Assembly (NCBI RefSeq): GCF_030035675.1
Contig: NC_084499.1
Coordinates: 17,940,739 to 18,004,738, forward strand
DNA from: Rhineura floridana
Lineage: Eukaryota; Chordata; Lepidosauria; Squamata; Rhineuridae
Direction: 5' to 3'
Length of the DNA stretch: 64,000 nucleotides
Of this stretch, positions 43,429 through 54,229 are shown in pieces. Position numbers and translations under genes: made by a program. The notes below the pieces were generated by a model that was not told the origin of the DNA, did not search any database, and worked only from the letters and a program-made list of their open reading frames with translations. Numbering within the stretch: position 1 is the stretch's first letter; each line of letters starts with the position of its first letter.

Positions 43429-44630
43429 GCAGCGGGGGGCCCCACCAGGCGCCGCTTCTGGAGGACCACGTGGGGACACCACCCACCCTCAGGCCTGGCC
43501 TGGCTCCTCACCAGTGCCACAGAAGAACACGCGTGCATAAGCAAGAGAACAAACTCACTCCGGATTGACTCTGACATCAGATCTGGGTTGGCAGTTGGGG
43601 GTGGGTGGGGGGCTTGGCCTGACACGCAGCTGTGGTGCACATGTCCCAGGGCCTCCTTCACACAACCACCTGACTGGTGTTTTGTGTTTCGCCCCCCTCC
43701 TCTACACACCAACCAACCAGTGGCAAACAGCCTGCAATTACACATACACACGTTCCCTTTCCCACCTGTCTGCACTGGACACCCTGCTCTTCATACCCTT
43801 CGCTTCTCATAGACTCTGGTTTGCACTCACAGTTAACACAAACCCAGAGTCCCTTCCCCTAGAACTGGGCCGCCCCTGGTTGCCATTCTCCCCCCCCTTT
43901 CAAAATTCCTGCACCTTTTAGACCTGTGCAACAGGTAGACATTCAACAGATGCAGATTTCCCCCTAGCAAGGCGGGAATGCTTTGCCTGATTTGAAGTAG
44001 CCGCCTAGCACACAGGACCCTTTCCAGTACACAAACGTGGTCTGATATTCCTCCTTTTGGTAGTACCCCCTTTCCGAAGAACCTTTCCCCCCCCCCCACA
44101 GCCCAAGGACCACATTTCTTCCTGGGCAATCTCCTAGGGGCAATGGATAGGGCCAGAAGTAAAAATGGGTCGGGTGACTCTCCCCCAGTGTACCGAACTG
44201 AGATGGCCATCTGCACGCAGTTCTCTCCACACACACCCAGTGGTCCTCTGCACCCCTCCAGCCAGACGAGGAAGAGGCATGATCAGAGGTCAAGGACACA
44301 TTCAAGCCAGGCAAAAGCACTCTGGCAGGGTGCAGCGCAGGGCCTGGGGAGAACCCTGCAGGCCAGTTAGAGAGGCTTGGAGGGCCTCATTTGGAGGGTG
44401 TCAGCCCTGTTCTGCATACCTGAAGGCCCACCTCTGGTCCACGCACACAGAGCGACTCTCGGCGAACAGACTATCCTGAATGCACACATACTTACGTACA
44501 GATACATGGGCCCTTCTGCCAGAGTGTAGCATTGCTTGATGTCTTTTGCATTGGCAGGATCTGGCCAAAGTTTAGCACTTTTTAAAAAAGTCCCCTTGAT
44601 TTCAACTGGAGGGAACAGAGTTGAGGTGCC
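43429..44630 (+). other. BARHL1: BARHL1 3' UTR and unique 3' flank
   Basis: Directly after the stop codon come about 1.2 kb of repeat-free sequence. The first 200 bases are GC-rich, followed by CA-rich and pyrimidine-rich stretches. I see no AATAAA here, so the poly(A) site is either a variant hexamer or lies farther downstream. Confidence 0.55.
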
Positions 44631-44632
44631 TG

Positions 44633-45008
44633 CAGGGGTGCAGTCCTCCAGGGTCGCCCTGGGTTGTAGACCCTTTACTTTTTTGGGAGCATGGTCCCAG
44701 CCAGGTCACTATGTACAAGCCAATTGGCATGAAAGAGGAGTGTGTTAGCCACTAAGAAGAGTTCCTGTCCTTTCATGCTGATTGGAGCCAAGCAGAGTGA
44801 AAGGAGGTGTGTCAGCTGCTGAGAAGACTCTTTTGAGCAACTAACACACACCCTCCCTTTTCATGCTGTTGTAGCGGAGTGTGGACTTGGAGATGACATG
44901 GAGAGCAAGGGTGCCGAGTGGAAGTGGGAAAGGAGCGTGGCTGCGAGGAGGTGTGGTATGACTATCATGAAGGGACCAGGCACTTCTGAATTTGCCACTA
45001 CGCCACTG
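44633..45008 (+). mobile_element. hAT-type MITE, family B
   Basis: CAGGGGTGCAGTCCTCCAGG to GCCACTACGCCACTG, 376 bp, with the usual internal inverted modules. Flanking 8-mers match weakly. Confidence 0.85.
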
Positions 45009-45454
45009 AGTGCTCGCTTAACTTTCTTCCACTGACACCCATGCGGCTGGATTGTATAGATCCCATTTGTGGCCTGCAGCTCAAGCCCCCCCCCATCCCC
45101 TCAACTGCGCATGAACTAGTGTTGTGCCAAAAGTTTCTCTTACTGTTTCCCTCCCCCACCATCCCCCATCCGTTAACGAGAAAAGAAATTGCATTCAAAA
45201 ATGATCAACAGGGAGAAAAATATTCAGGGAAATTCTCGTGCACATAGTATAGGGGTGTCGTTGGGCGTACCTTACTTTTCAGGCAGGTGTTTGCGCGTGT
45301 CTTTTCGTTCTACAAATCATCTCATCATCAGTGGCCGGCACTTTGCAGCCGTCCCAGGTGCCCGGAGTTCATCTAAAGCCCAGGGAAAGACATTTTATGA
45401 GTGTAATGCCTTCCATGAGGCTTTTTTTTTTTCAAATCAGGAAGCACAGGCAGG
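45009..45454. other. Unique sequence in BARHL1 3' flank
   Basis: No transposon or coding feature recognised. It could be 3' UTR if the distal poly(A) site is used. Confidence 0.35.
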
Positions 45455-45786
45455 TAGGGTTGCTAGGTTCATGGCCTGATCCTGATCCTGTATCTTTAGG
45501 AGACAAGAAAGTCAGCCAAGTGCAGGTGTTCTTGCAACTCTGTAATGGGAAAAACCACAAGGTGGAATTCTCCCTTCCCCTTGCACAACTTTTAAAGATA
45601 CAGAAGACCTCTTGGTTGCCAGGCCCCACCTCCATCAGGTCTTCTGTATCATTAAAAGTTGTGCAGAGGGAAGGGAGAATTCCACCTTGTGGTTTTTCCC
45701 ATTACAGAGTTGCAAGAACACCTGCACTTGGTTGACTTTCTCTTCTCGTAAACATACAGGATCAGGCCATGGACCTGGCAACCCTA
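45455..45786. mobile_element. Fold-back hAT-type MITE, family C, full length
   Basis: 332 bp, TAGGGTTGCTAGG to CCTGGCAACCCTA, with the same long arms as 17899-18236. The flanks CAGGCAGG and, one base out, CAGCCAGG look like a 7/8 duplication. Confidence 0.9.
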
Positions 45787-45799
45787 GCAGCCAGGGAGG

Positions 45800-46225
45800 T
45801 TGCATAAGAACATAAGAAGAGCCTGGCTGCTGGATCGGGCCATTAGCCCATCTAATCCAGCAACCTGTGCTCACAGTGGCCAACCAGGTGCTCCACTGGG
45901 AAGCCTACAAGCAGGACCTGAGCACAACAGCGCTATCTCCACTTGTGATTCCCAGCAACTGGCATTCAGAGGCATCCTGTCTCCGACAGCAGAGGGAGAA
46001 CATAGCCATTATGGCTAGTAGCCATTGATAGCCTTCATCCTCCATGTATTTGTCGACTCCTCTTTTAAAGCCATGCAAGCTGGTGGCCATCACTGCCTCC
46101 TGTGGGAGTGAATGCCATAGTTTAAATATGCGCTAGGACTTCCTTTGTCTGTCCTGAAACTTCCAGCATTCCTCTTCATTGGATGTCCACGGCGTTATGA
46201 GAGAGGGTGATTTTCTCTCTATCCA
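45800..46225 (+). repeat. Dispersed squamate-type repeat family J
   Basis: ACATAAGAAGAGCCTGGCTG, CCATCTAATCCAGCAACCTG, GGGAAGCCTACAAGCAGGAC and TAGTAGCCATTGATAGCC. I know this pattern from other squamate sequences, but not its class. A fragment lies at 53990-54045. Confidence 0.6.
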
Positions 46226-46550
46226 CTCACTCCATCCCATCCATAAAAGTGCAGATTCCTGGAGGAATGCTTACAGGAGGGGGGTGAGCAGCACAAGCAC
46301 CCTTGGCCACCTTGCAAGTAGTTAAGGTTACAATCAACAACTGAAGAGAAAAATTCTTAAGAAAGTCTGATGTGTCCTGAGAAGGAGGTAAAAAAAAAAC
46401 CACACCCAGAAGTCTCTTTCTTGGAAGAAGAAAATTTTTGGAGAATAACGAAGGACGTGTTTTGGTACGGTGCTAATGGAAACACAGAATTGTTCTTCCC
46501 ACATTGCTCCTGCCCCACCCCTCTTTTTCCGACACCCCACTCCATCACGA
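46226..46550. other. Unassigned sequence
   Basis: Nothing recognised. Confidence 0.3.
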
Positions 46551-46551
46551 A

Positions 46552-46684
46552 CAGGTGTGGAGGAACCTTTGGCCCTCCAGATGTTGCTGAACTACAACTC
46601 CCATCATCCCTGGCCATTGGCCATGCTTGCTGGGGGCTGATTGGAGTTCACACCATCTGGAGGAGCAAAGATTAACCACACCTG
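46552..46684. mobile_element. hAT-type MITE, family F
   Basis: CAGGTGTGGAGGAACC to GATTAACCACACCTG, with CCCTCCAGATG and CATCTGGAGG as inner arms. Confidence 0.85.
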
Positions 46685-47006
46685 ACCTAGAAGCTATAAA
46701 GGTGTCCCTGGAATTGTGGAGAATCCTGGGAAGGCCAACTTTCCCCCTTCCTTGCGTCGAGGAGAAATTAGTCAGACTTCCCCATCTGTTCAGGCTGTTT
46801 ATTGCGTCTGGATATACGCTCAGTGCACTTCCAAACTGTCAGTGTTTTAGAGTGGGATTCAAGCACATACTGTCCAATCCAGGTTCCGCAAATATAGTTA
46901 CTTGGGTGGTCTTGTACAACAAACCCACTTCCCCAAAAGATCAGCCTTTTTGTGATGGGGAACTGCTCCAAAAAGGTGTGGGATAACATTTGCTATGATG
47001 CAACAT

Positions 47007-47178
47007 TGGTCCCATCTACACCATTCACTTAAAGCATATGGCTTCCCCCAAAGGATCCTGGGAAACGTAGCTTACCCCTCACAGAGCTGCAATTCCCAGC
47101 ACCCTTAACAAACTACAGTTTCCAGGATTCTTTGGGGGAAGCTGCACGCTTTAAATATGTGGTATAGATGGGCGGGTT
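47007..47178. mobile_element. Palindromic MITE, family D
   Basis: CCCATCTACACCATTCAC to GTGGTATAGATGGG, with arms CCCCCAAAGGATCCTGGG and CAGGATTCTTTGGGGG. Confidence 0.85.
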
Positions 47179-47199
47179 ACCTAAACCTCCCCACAAACA

Positions 47200-47530
47200 G
47201 ATCAGGATGAATGCTCATTAAGTTGCCAACGTCTTGTCTAATATCCCTGCAAACAACCAGAATGAATGCTCAACAAACAGGTCATCTGGAAACACCCTTA
47301 CATACAAGACACACACACTCGCCTCTGAGTGTGAGGGAGAGGTTTTTACAATATGTGGCCCCACAGGCACAGAATGAAGTGCGTATTTGTTCTTCAGTAA
47401 CAGCATCATACATATATAATCTATCAATTGCTATTTATTTACTTATTTATATATTTATTTTTGATTTCTGGATTTACAAATCACTCAGGCTAGTGAGGCT
47501 GTATATATATATATATATATATATACTACT
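47200..47530. repeat. Family I repeat (antisense) and TA microsatellite
   Basis: 47200-47290 is the inverse of the 38261 repeat. 47503-47524 is a TA run. Confidence 0.55.
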
Positions 47531-47584
47531 CAGAGTAGACCCATTGAAATTCATGCACATGCCTAATTTAGGTCCATTCATATG

Positions 47585-47950
47585 AATTTTATTTATTTAT
47601 TTATTATTACATTTATTATTACATTTATATCCTGCCCTTCCTCCCAGAAGGAGCCCTGGGTAGCAAACAGAAACACCAAAGACACTCTGAAACATCTTAA
47701 AAACAGACTTTAAAACATATTAAAACAAAAATCTTTAAAAACATTTAAAAAAAAATGAAAAAATCTTAACAAGCAATTCCAACACAGATGCAGACTGGGA
47801 TAAGGTCTCTACTTAAAAAGCTTGTTGATAGAGGAAGGTCTTCTTCAGTAGGTGCCAAAAAGATAGCAAAGATGGTTAAAGATTATTTAACAGGATTTAT
47901 ACACTGCTTAATCCTCAAGCCCTCTAAGCGGCTTGCATAATTTCAGTGGC
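47585..47950 (-). mobile_element. LINE 3' end, antisense
   Basis: ATTT-type tail, CCTGCCCTTCCTCCCAGAAG, GCAGACTGGGATAAGGTCTC, CCAAAAAGATAGCAAAGATGG. This is the uninterrupted counterpart of 36840-38260. Confidence 0.7.
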
Positions 47951-48124
47951 TCTTCCCCGAGTAGGATTTAGTTGGCTACAACCCCATATGTAGGTTTTAC
48001 TTCTTCTGCGTCTTAAAATCGTCCCAGAAATACATTTCTGAATCGTTTCAGCAATACATTTCACAAAATCATTTCAGAACTACATTTCCGAATTCATATT
48101 TAAAATGGATAGGAATGGCGAAGG

Positions 48125-48450
48125 CCGTAGCTTTGTGGCGCAGCACCTGTTTTGCGTAAAGGAGGCCCCAGTTTCAATCCCCAGCATCTCCAGGTAGGTC
48201 TGGGCGAGAACCCCCTGCTTCAAACCCTGGAGAACTGCTGGTAGTCAGTGTGTAGAGAATACTGAGCTGCAGGGCCAATGGTCTGACTCAGTATAAGGTA
48301 TCTTCTTGTGCTCTTTATTTGGGAAGGGCCACAGCTCAGCGGGAGAACCCCTGCTCTGCATGCAGAAGGTCCCAAGCGCAATCCTCAGCATCTCCAGGTA
48401 GGCCTGATATGCCCTGTCTGAAACCCTGGAGGCTTCCCTAGCAGCTGAGC
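48125..48450 (+). mobile_element. Two tRNA-Ala-type SINEs in tandem, sense
   Basis: The first (48125-48305) has AATCCCCAGCATCTCCAGG and ends in the GACTCAGTATAAGG head-to-tail motif. The second (48320-48450) has GGGCCACAGCTCAGCGGGAG and GCATGCAGAAGGTCCC. Confidence 0.8.
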
Positions 48451-48534
48451 ATTCCCATGTTCCTGGGACCATGCGCCTGAATTTACCATGTTCATTCCTG
48501 CTCCACTCCTCTTTCAACCACGATCTTTGGCTTA

Positions 48535-48800
48535 GCGCAAGGGTGGAGAACCGTTTTCAGCTGCAGGGCTGCATATACTTGTGACCAACCTTCCGGGGCA
48601 TGGGGACCTGCCAGTGGCGGGTGTGGCCAGAGGTAAAATTGGGTGTCGCTCAGTAGCGTTGCATCAGCTTTGCACGCAGATTAGGTCCCAGGTACAATCC
48701 TCAATGGCACTGCCAGGCAGAACTGTGAATGTCCCCCCCTTGAAACCTTGGAGAGGAGCTGCCAGTCAGAGCGTAGACCATTCCTACGGTCCTGTCCTGT
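48535..48800 (+). mobile_element. Family G fragment followed by a SINE fragment
   Basis: GGGTGGAGAACCGTTTTCAG (family G terminus). 48640-48790 has GCTTTGCACGCAGATTAGGT and CAGGTACAATCCTCAATGGC (SINE). Confidence 0.6.
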
Positions 48801-48859
48801 TCAAACACTTATACAAACAGTTGGATTTCGACAGGGGAGATTAGCATTGTAAACTTAGG

Positions 48860-49350
48860 TGCACATTTGTTTATGAGTAAGGCCCACCAAATCTAGTGAG
48901 GATGACTTCTGCCTTGGGTCTTTCCCCAGTTTTGGGAATGAGCTCCTGGTGAACCACCAGCCTGGGTTGAGGGAAAGAAAGGTGTACGCTCCCTCCTCCC
49001 TCCCTCCCCCCCCACACACACCACAAAAGAAATAACAGTGTTTTATCTCCGTCTAGTGCAAAAGAAATCCTTTCATGCCAGAGCAAGAGTTTTCAAAAAG
49101 TACGTCACTTAAAAAAAAAGAGATTTTTTTTTGTAAATACTGTGTGCACAAATGTATATGAATTATTTATTGGTGAACCCTGAGGGCGTATTTGTGTAAG
49201 TGAGTCTTGTAAGTCTGTATATCTGTAGGATTCTCTTTTCCGGACTTTGTAATGAGAAAGAAGAAAAGGAGAATTCTGCTTAGAAGAGATGAGAAAAAAA
49301 GAAGACACTCTTTCTCTCTTTTTTAAATGTGGAAATAAACTTCTTCACAA
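48860..49350 (+). other. Unique block, possible distal 3' UTR of BARHL1
   Basis: Repeat-free, ending in the AATAAA at 49334. It is AT-rich in its last 250 bases. Confidence 0.35.
49334..49339 (+). terminator. Candidate distal poly(A) signal AATAAA for BARHL1
   Basis: A unique block at about 48990-49350 contains AT-rich 3'-UTR-like sequence (TGTAAATACTGTG, ATTATTTATTGG) and ends with AATAAA. It is preceded by T-runs and followed by a less ordered region. It lies 5.9 kb after the stop codon with transposons in between, so the link to BARHL1 is inference. Confidence 0.35.
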
Positions 49351-50079
49351 ACAGAGCGAGTCCTTTCCTAGCTGCCTTCTCCTCCTCCATCCAAACTTTA
49401 CTACTATCAGAGTTTGATGAAACATCAAAACACTTTAGAAAGCAATGTGAGGGAAGAGAACTGGGCTGGCACCAGATGGTGGCTAGGGTGGGCCCTGGCC
49501 GAGGGCCCTGCGGCTCAGAAGGGCCTCTCCTTTGGGTGGGAGGGTGGTGCTCCTGTTCCATGATCCGCGGCAGTGTTGGGTTCTGCAACTTGACCTGTGG
49601 ATCACAGAGAAGGATCTCACAGGCATCCCCCCAATACAGACAGCACAGGCCTCAATAAGCCCCCCCACCTACCTCACCCATCAGTGCAAATGCTGTGTGC
49701 GCATGCCTGCCTTCACCAAGCAGTGGGAGCTTTCCTAAGGGGCTGATGCCCCTGCCGCCATCTTGGTTGATGGCAGGCATGCGAGCTATGCACACACATC
49801 ATTTGCATGACATGAGAGGTAGGTGGGGCATGTGGGCGAGCTTATTAGCCCATGCTGCCTCCATTGGTGGGGTTTTGGGTTACGGTGCCATGGGCCTGGG
49901 GCAGGCTGGTGCCGGCCCTGGAAGAGAAAAGGCCCAATGATTCTCTCTAATGGAGAACTAATTCTGATAACACAGATGAGGGATTGGTTTAATGTTTCTT
50001 CCCTGCTTTCCACTCCAGAAGGATGCTGGGGTGGCTCTTGTAAAATTCAAACGAAACAGAAAATAATTCAGGTAAAGCA
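49351..50079. other. Unassigned sequence
   Basis: No recognised gene. GC-rich segments at 49480-49560 and 49850-49925 may be decayed hAT MITEs. Confidence 0.3.
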
Positions 50080-50149
50080 GGATTGGGGAGCTTGCAGCCC
50101 TCCAGATGTTGCAGGATTTCATCTTCCCTCATCTGCAGATAGGGCCAGG

Positions 50150-50480
50150 GAAGAAATTCCATTCAGTTTGCATTTAAAGGTGAACGTAGCGAACTTGCAC
50201 TTTCTGAAACAATGCATGATCCGAAGCGTAGCCCAATCCTTCGAAGCTCACACTTCTCTGAATTCTGCAGTGCACTTCTCCAGCCAAGTCATGCATACAA
50301 AAATGCATGTGCTGGAGTAACATGTGCATATCATCGTGAAAATAACATAGGGTAATGTCAGGGGGAAATTCCTTTGGAAAAATGGCATATTAAGCAGAAT
50401 TGCATACTCAGGTGTGTATGCCATCAGGAGCAATTTAAAGTAAAATGCAGATGAATTTTCAGGAGGACTTAAAAAAAAAA
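50150..50480 (+). mobile_element. hAT-type MITE, family A, diverged
   Basis: GCACTTTCTGAAACAATGC, CAGTGCACTTCTCCAGCCAA and GAATTTTCAGGAGGACTT match the interior. Confidence 0.65.
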
Positions 50481-50513
50481 AACTAGCTTTTTGGCCAGGC
50501 ATTTGATAGATTG

Positions 50514-50847
50514 AGGCTGCAATCCAACACATACTTACCTGGAAGTAAGTCCCATTATTAAAAGCCAGTGTGGTGTAGTGGTTAGAGAGTTGGATTACAA
50601 CCTGGGAGACCAGGGTTCAAATCCCCACACATTGATGAAGCTCCCTGGGTGACTTTGGGCCAGTCACTGCCTCTCAGCCTCAGAGGAAGGCAATGGGAAA
50701 CCACCTCTGATTGCCGTTTACCATGAAAACCCTATTCATAGGGTCACCATAAGTTGGAATCGACTTGAAGGCAGTCCATTTCCATTTCAAGTCCCACTGA
50801 ACCTAATGGAGCTTACTTCCAAGTAGACATGTATTGGATTGCAGCCT
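50514..50847. mobile_element. Family H palindrome, split by a Sauria SINE
   Basis: 50514-50556 and 50799-50847 join as one 92-bp element with TIRs AGGCTGCAATCCAACAC and GTATTGGATTGCAGCCT. This is the clearest family H copy in the window. Confidence 0.88.
50557..50788 (+). mobile_element. Sauria SINE with Bov-B tail and target duplication
   Basis: Head GCCAGTGTGGTGTAGTGG (A-box-like), GGGTTCAAATCCCC (B-box), CCAGTCACTGCCTCTCAGCC, and the Bov-B-type tail AGGGTCACCATAAGTTGG. Flanked by AAGTCCCATT and AAGTCCCACT, 9 of 10 bases. Confidence 0.93.
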
Positions 50848-50999
50848 GAGAGAATGTGGTTTCTATCAGCATGCTGCCAAAGCTTTCTGTGGCTGCATGG
50901 GGGTGGTGGTGGTGGTTTCATTATTTTATTTATTTATTAAATTTATATCCCGCTCTTCCAGTAGGAGCCCAGGGCGGCAAAGAAAAACACTAAAAACAC

Positions 51000-51192
51000 T
51001 TGGAGAAGACTCTTCTCAGTATCTAACACACAGCCTCCCCTTTCGCGTGGATTGGCTCCTGTTGTAGCGGAGTGTGGACTCGCAAGACGACAGGGAGAGC
51101 AAGGGAGGGAAAGTGGAAAAGGGACATGGCAGTGACGGGCCTGGCATGCCTATCACGAAGGGATCCTGCATTTCTGAATTTGCCACCACACT
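51000..51192 (+). mobile_element. hAT-type MITE, family B, right fragment
   Basis: GGAGAAGACTCTTCTCAGTA through CATTTCTGAATTTGCCACC. It follows an antisense LINE tail (50925-51000). Confidence 0.8.
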
Positions 51193-51261
51193 CCGGCTCT
51201 GCCCTTCCGTTTGCCCCCTGCACCTTCGGAAGCCAGAGGCCTCAACCAGCTTCAGGTCCTC

Positions 51262-51370
51262 TCGGCTGGTGAATTATTAAGGCTCGTCTTGGCAAACAGA
51301 TAATGGCCTTAAATGATCGCTTTGGCAAGAAACAAAACAAAAGGCCCTTTAGCAATAATGAAAAGAAAAA
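51262..51370. promoter_or_regulatory. Unique block, candidate enhancer downstream of BARHL1
   Basis: GGTGAATTATTAAGGC, GATAATGGCCTTAAATGATC and TTTAGCAATAATG in about 110 unique bases. Confidence 0.35.
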
Positions 51371-51749
51371 AGCAGAGCAAGACGGGGGGGGGGGGAGGAA
51401 AGAGAGAAGAGAGGAGGCCCAAGTTGCTCATCTGCCCTTGGCCAGTGTCTCCCCCCAAGCAGCTGGTCACCGGGAGAGCCTGGGAGCTGCTCCCCGTCTT
51501 GGGAAGCTGACAGATGGGTTGCGAGGCTTAGCTCTTTACACAGCACCAGGCCTCTGCCAGACCGACAGCGTCCCCCACATCCCACGCCCCACCCCTCCCA
51601 TGTATCTCTTTGCCCAGACGGCCGGCCAGGCTGTTTCCAGAAACAAACTCCTTGCAGGCCACACTCTCAAGCAGCGGGGGAGTGAGTGGCAGGAGCAGGA
51701 AGAGCTATACAGAACTCCTCAGCCAGGAGCAGAAAGGGAGGGTCCCAGG

Positions 51750-51930
51750 GTCCAGTGGTGGCTGGTGCCCGGTAGGATTGGTGGGGCGGAAGGCCGGGAG
51801 CCCAACAGGAGTTGAAGCCGCAGCCAATGAGAGGCAGAGCCCATTCGTTCTAGTTTTGACCCCATCCTCCCTGCTGAGTCCTACAAATGCAACACTGGAA
51901 CTAAAGAAGACAGGCAAGGCCCCCATGCCC
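51750..51930 (+). mobile_element. hAT-type MITE, family E, left part
   Basis: CCAGTGGTGGCTGGTGCCC, AGCCAATGAGAGGCAGAGCC and TGCTGAGTCCTACAAATGC. Confidence 0.75.
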
Positions 51931-52329
51931 TGGACTGGTTTTGAGAAAGAAGGCAGGCAGAAACGGAGTATGCTGACAGAGGGCACAGCTAGCCGGCTGG
52001 CACTCTGAAACGCACACTCCACACCGCAAGGTTTTGTTGCAGGTTCCACTTGCCCTCGCCTAGGATCACACCACGTGCAATCCCTTTTGTGCGGAAAAAG
52101 CCAAGAGTGAGCTTTGCTTTGGATGTAAAGTCAGTCCTTCCAGGGGAGTGCAAGTCCTGCCTGCCTGCCTGCCTGTGCTGGATTGAACCAAGGCTGAAGG
52201 CGGGGAAGCGGAGACTAAACCCAGACAAGAGGTGCTGTTGGTCAGTAGAAAGTCTGGCTTGGGGAATAGGGTTCAGCCTGTTCTGGAAGGGCTGCGCTCC
52301 CTTGAACGATGAAGGTTCATAGCTTAGGA
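51931..52329. other. Unassigned sequence
   Basis: No recognised repeat. The frames here (for example on the - strand at 51705-52049) have no protein features. Confidence 0.3.
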
Positions 52330-52985
52330 GTACTCCTTGATCTTAGCAGAGGTGATGGCAAGGAGTGCATTTGTACAATTACATTTGGTGCACCAGCTGT
52401 AACCTTTCCCAAGTCAGTCTGATTTAGCAAGAGTTACCCACACCTTCGCCGCATCACGCTTAAACTACTGCAAAGCACTCTACGGGGGGCTACCCTTGAA
52501 GAATGTCCAATTGGTGCAACACTTCAAATGACACTAAATGTGGTAGCCAAGTGGCTAAACAACTGGATTGGAATCATATTGTTCCGATATTGAAGGATCT
52601 CCACTGGTTGTCAATTGTTTCCCAACTGAAGGTGTTGTTTTTAACATTTAAAGCCCTAAAAGGTCCTCTGGGACTGTCTCGCTAGGAACCTGTCCATTTA
52701 ACTGCAGGAGAGGCCCTTTTGAAGTTGCTACAACAAGCACTCTCACACTGAGAAAAACTCTCCCTTATGATCCCCATCTGTTTTTAGAAATGGTGTCAAG
52801 GCACATCTTTTTAATTTGCCTTATACATCATTTAGCAGTGTTGCTATTTGCAATAAGTCTTTTATTGGTCTCTTTCAACCTTTCATGAGGTTGCTGTTTC
52901 TAATTTAATTTTTTGGACACTGCCTTGCTTGTTGTCATAAAGGTGGCATACAAGCGGTATAAAACGAATGAATCACTGATAAAAG
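52330..52985 (+). mobile_element. L2-like LINE, 3' coding part, decayed
   Basis: Pieces of the reverse-transcriptase C-terminal region can be read: LGVLLDL near 52327, YCKALYGGLPLKN near 52470-52505, and PILKDLHWLSIVSQLKV near 52585. These are typical L2 motifs. It ends with AAGCGGTATAAAACGAATGA. Confidence 0.8.
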
Positions 52986-53109
52986 CAAGACAGAGGCAGC
53001 CCTCTCCCGATGCTTGCTGACAGGTAGACTGTCTCTGTGCATGGAGATTCCATTTAAGTGCCCCCCCCAAAACAACTGTCGACTGGCCCATCTTCAATGA
53101 ATTTATATT

Positions 53110-53600
53110 AGAATGCAAGAGGAGCCTTCAACCCTTGTAGTGTGGAGGAGTGCTCCTGTCCAGGATTCTGGTCAGCCAATGGTGCCCTTTCCCAGGATAC
53201 TCCATTCCATCCCCCTTCTTCCCTTCCCAAACATTCCTCCATCCTCTTCAGTCAGTCTGCCTAATGAGCAATTATCAGTCTTCATTGTATTGTTTTTCCC
53301 AACATTTTTTTGGGGGTGGGTGGGAGTACTCCTGCAAACCCCAAGGTTTCACTTGACCCTACTGCTACCTTCCTCTTGTGTGCAACGTAAGGATCCACAC
53401 TGGAAGAAGTTTTTGATTAGCAAATAAGGGCAAGAATGTCTCCCCATCCCCAAGCATAGGGCAGCAACCTAAGCTAGACTGGGAGAAAAATCATCTTCAG
53501 AGTTCTTGTAAAAATCAGCCATGAGTAGTACGCCACATACTTTCTTGGGGAGAATGGAGGCTGCACCATGTATTGTCCTGGGGAGTGTTGCAAATGTGTG
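53110..53600. other. Unassigned sequence
   Basis: Nothing recognised apart from pyrimidine-rich stretches. Confidence 0.3.
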
Positions 53601-53604
53601 GATC

Positions 53605-54215
53605 ACGGACGGAGAAGGAAGCCACACTTTCTGAAACAATGCATGAACCAAAAGACAGCCATCCTTCGAAATCCACAGTGCAGCTCTCCAGCCAAGGAAC
53701 GTGTACAAAAATGCATAGACGAGGGCCAAGTGTGCATGCACAGATTCGTGAAAACACCATACAAAAATGCATATTAGGAGAAATTGCTTGAAATAAAATG
53801 TGTTAGTCAAAACTGCATAGAAAAATGTGTTTATCAGCAGAAAATGGTGCTAAAATGCTGAACAATTTTCATGTTTTTTTTTAAATTGCACATTGTTGCA
53901 AAAATGCAGAGAACTCGATTTAAAAAATGGGAAAATGAGAAACACAAGCGAGAAAATTGACAAATCCTTCCATCCCCAATTGGGGGATGCCTCTGACAGT
54001 GGAAGGAGAACATAGCCAGAGTGGCTAGTAGGCATTATATTAAGAAAACTGTTTTGCAAAAATGTGCGCATTAGGAAAAATTGCTTACAAAAGTGTATTA
54101 GGAGAAATATGCTCCAAAAGGCTGAGGAATTTCCATGAGGATTTACAGATCAGAAACTGATGTAGAAATAAGGGGAACTGAACTTAAGATTGGAAAAACG
54201 AGAAACTGACATATT
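53605..54215 (+). mobile_element. Family A MITE copies with a family J fragment between
   Basis: 53605-53978 is a family A body ending CTTCCATCCCC. 53990-54045 is family J. 54040-54215 is another family A fragment (AGGAATTTCCATGAGGATTT). Confidence 0.65.
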
Positions 54216-54229
54216 ATTCGCCCAGTGGG

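Noticed and set aside
42970-43482. 170-codon - strand ORF opposite BARHL1 exon 3
   Set aside because: Shadow of the GC-rich coding exon and its flanks.
45331-45735. 134-codon ORF through the family C element, and similar frames at 17956-18330
   Set aside because: The same peptide appears on both strands because the element is a palindrome. It is not a gene.
51303-51815. 170-codon + strand ORF
   Set aside because: It runs from unique low-complexity DNA into a family E MITE. No domain is recognised and composition is not protein-like.
52503-52685. 60-codon ORF with PILKDLHWL
   Set aside because: A fragment of an L2-like LINE reverse transcriptase, not a host gene.
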